Assembly: GCA_029858845.1 (NCBI GenBank)
Contig: JAOUEG010000080.1
Location: forward strand, 1 to 7,374
Reading direction: 5' to 3'
DNA: 7,374 bases
From: Chloroflexota bacterium
GTDB taxonomy: Bacteria; Chloroflexota; Limnocylindria; Limnocylindrales; CSP1-4
Shown: one piece after another, positions 5,988 through 7,374 of the stretch
Position numbering within the stretch: the stretch's first letter is position 1
Layout of the letters: every line of letters begins with the position of its first letter
Position numbers and translations under genes: made by a program
The notes under the pieces: model-generated
Told to the model about the DNA's origin: nothing
Seen by the model: the letters and a program-made list of their open reading frames with translations, nothing else
Databases searched by the model: none

Positions 5988-6898
5988 AGCTCGGCCTGCT
6001 GACCGCACCATTCCCGTCCACACCCCTCACCGATGTCGTCGAGTGGGCCTCCGCCAACGGCTTCGAAAGCCTCGAAGTCGCATGCTGGCCGGCGTCGTCC
6101 GGCCCGACCCGGCGATATGCCGGGACCAGTCACATCGATGTCGCCGACCTGTCCGCCGACGAAGCGTCGGACGTGCGCGCCGGGATCGAGGCGAGAGGTC
6201 TCTCGATCTCCGCCCTGGGCTACTACCCCAACCCGCTCCACCCGGATCCCGCCCATCGCGAGGAGGTCATCGCCCACCTCAGGCACGTCATCACCGCGGC
6301 GGAGAAGATGGACGTGGGCCTGGTCAATACGTTCATGGGCGGCGACGCGTCCAGGACGCAGGACGAGAACTGGGACGTCGCGCTCCGGGTCTGGCCGGAC
6401 ATCGTAGCCTTCGCCCGGGATCACGGACGCAAGATCACGATCGAGAACTGCCCCATGATCTTCAGCGCCGATGAGTGGCCGGCCGGACACAACATCGCCT
6501 GGTCGCCCTACATCTGGCGCCGCATCCTCGAGACCTGGGGCGACACCGTCGGCCTCAACTACGACCCTTCACACCTGGTCTGGCTGATGATCGACCAGAC
6601 CCGCTTCATCAAGGAATTCGGGCCGCACATCCTGCACGTCCAGGCCAAGGACGTGACGATCGACCGGGACGGCCTGTACGAACGCGGCACGCTGTCGTCC
6701 GGGATCGGCTGGCAGGTGCCGCGTCTGCCCGGGCTCGGCGATGTCGACTGGGCGCGGTTCCACGCGGACCTGTACCGAGCCGGGTACGACGGCGACATCA
6801 TCATCGAACACGAGGACCGCCGATTCGAGGAGACCGACGAGCTCATCAAGCGCGGGTTCCTGCTCGCCCGCGACGTCCTTCGCCCCTACATCAAGTGA
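5984..6898 (+). CDS. Sugar (phosphate) isomerase/epimerase, xylose-isomerase-like TIM barrel
   Basis: A 304-residue AP-endonuclease-2-type (PF01261) barrel of normal length. It begins MKLGLLTAPF and has GFESLEV (26-32) after the first helix, as usual for these proteins. The four expected metal ligands are visible: Glu154 in ITIENCP, Asp194 in LNYDPSHLVW, His218 in ILHVQAKD and Glu275 in IIIEHED; His197 in DPSHL is also typical. The family binds a divalent metal and isomerises, epimerises or dehydrates sugars and cyclitols (for example IolE, IolI, hydroxypyruvate isomerase). The pairing with a Gfo/Idh dehydrogenase, joined by a four-base overlap, resembles inositol or 3-keto-sugar catabolic modules, where the dehydrogenase makes a keto compound that the barrel then converts. 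The exact reaction cannot be read from the sequence. The strong ribosome binding site fixes the start. Confidence 0.9.
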   Translation: MKLGLLTAPFPSTPLTDVVEWASANGFESLEVACWPASSGPTRRYAGTSHIDVADLSADEASDVRAGIEARGLSISALGYYPNPLHPDPAHREEVIAHLRHVITAAEKMDVGLVNTFMGGDASRTQDENWDVALRVWPDIVAFARDHGRKITIENCPMIFSADEWPAGHNIAWSPYIWRRILETWGDTVGLNYDPSHLVWLMIDQTRFIKEFGPHILHVQAKDVTIDRDGLYERGTLSSGIGWQVPRLPGLGDVDWARFHADLYRAGYDGDIIIEHEDRRFEETDELIKRGFLLARDVLRPYIK

Positions 6899-6903
6899 GC
6901 GTC

Positions 6904-7374
6904 ATGAGGCTGACGATCGATTCCCTGACCGAGCGCGACATCGCCAAGGCGATCGATCATTCGCTCCTGCGCCCGGAACTCGACGACGCGTTCGTGGCCG
7001 ACGGCTGCCGGCTCGCGGCGGAGTACGCCGTGGCATCGGTCTGCGTCCGGCCGACCGACGTACGCCGGGCAACGGCCATCCTGGATGGCACCGACGTGGC
7101 GGTCGGGACGGTCGTCGGCTTCCCTCACGGCGATCACCGCACCGAGACCAAGGTCTTCGAGGCGCGCCAGGCACTCGCCGACGGGGCCACGGAGCTGGAC
7201 ATGGTGATCCAGATCGGGGCTCTCAAGTCCGGACGCGACGCGGACGTAGAGGAGGACATCCGCGCCGTGGTCGAGGTGGCCCACGCGTCCGGCGCGATCG
7301 TGAAGGTCATCTTCGAGAACGCCTACCTGACCGACGACGAGAAGGTCCGCGCCTGTCACCTGTCCGAGGCGGCC
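6904..7374 (+). CDS. deoC: Deoxyribose-phosphate aldolase (DeoC family), truncated by window end
   Basis: The first 157 residues of a class I aldolase barrel; the 3' end lies beyond the window. Motifs in order are IDHSLLRPE (17-25), the cysteine strand VASVCVRP (43-50), VGFPHG (71-76), ELDMVIQIGALKSG (97-110) with Asp99, and IVKVIFENAYLT (132-143), whose Lys134 is at the place of the Schiff-base lysine (E. coli Lys167). The family reaction is reversible cleavage of 2-deoxyribose-5-phosphate to glyceraldehyde-3-phosphate and acetaldehyde. Beside sugar oxidoreductases it may cleave another deoxy- or keto-sugar phosphate instead. The start is uncertain: ATG at 6904 is chosen, but GTG at 6895 is in the same frame, would add three residues (MSV) and would overlap the isomerase stop as GTGA, the junction style of this locus. 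No clear Shine-Dalgarno serves either, so translation is probably coupled. Confidence 0.9.
   Translation, partial: MRLTIDSLTERDIAKAIDHSLLRPELDDAFVADGCRLAAEYAVASVCVRPTDVRRATAILDGTDVAVGTVVGFPHGDHRTETKVFEARQALADGATELDMVIQIGALKSGRDADVEEDIRAVVEVAHASGAIVKVIFENAYLTDDEKVRACHLSEAA

Overview
This is a GC-rich stretch (almost every third codon position is G or C) of bacterial chromosome. All eight genes lie on the + strand and are packed tightly. GC content, codon use, repeated ATGA stop/start overlaps and the mix of sugar enzymes would suit a soil or aquatic Chloroflexota or Actinomycetota member. No rRNA or other taxonomic marker is present, so the assignment is an inference. I see no mobile elements, CRISPR arrays, tRNAs or rRNAs.

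Unit A (bases 1-4492) holds five genes. They are the C-terminal end of an FAD-dependent oxidoreductase (1-440), a phosphotriesterase-family metal hydrolase, probably a lactonase (437-1414), a stand-alone MetE C-terminal-type zinc protein (1411-2469), a Gfo/Idh/MocA sugar dehydrogenase (2509-3714) and a NagB-type aminosugar-phosphate deaminase/isomerase (3761-4492, GTG start). The first three are joined by 4-base overlaps, and the later gaps are under 50 bases, so the unit reads as one operon. Its promoter lies before base 1.

The region 4493-4790 (298 bases) has no gene. It carries a good sigma70-type promoter (TTGACC, 17 bases, TACGAT). Directly downstream is a palindrome, TGTCTAGACA, preceded by a second copy of most of one arm. 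It fits the consensus known for HutC-type GntR repressors. It also contains several GC-rich hairpins.

Unit B (4791 to the window end) holds a second Gfo/Idh/MocA dehydrogenase (4791-5987), a xylose-isomerase-like TIM-barrel sugar isomerase/epimerase (5984-6898) and the first 157 residues of a DeoC-type deoxyribose-phosphate aldolase, cut by the window end.

Together the genes look like a catabolic locus for an unusual, possibly amino-, deoxy- or O-methyl-bearing, sugar or cyclitol: oxidation (two Gfo/Idh proteins and the flavoprotein), lactone opening (phosphotriesterase family), isomerisation (TIM barrel), deamination (NagB type) and retro-aldol cleavage (DeoC). The MetE-like protein does not fit a standard sugar pathway and is the most intriguing member. 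No transporter, kinase or regulator lies inside the window, so the substrate cannot be fixed from this sequence.
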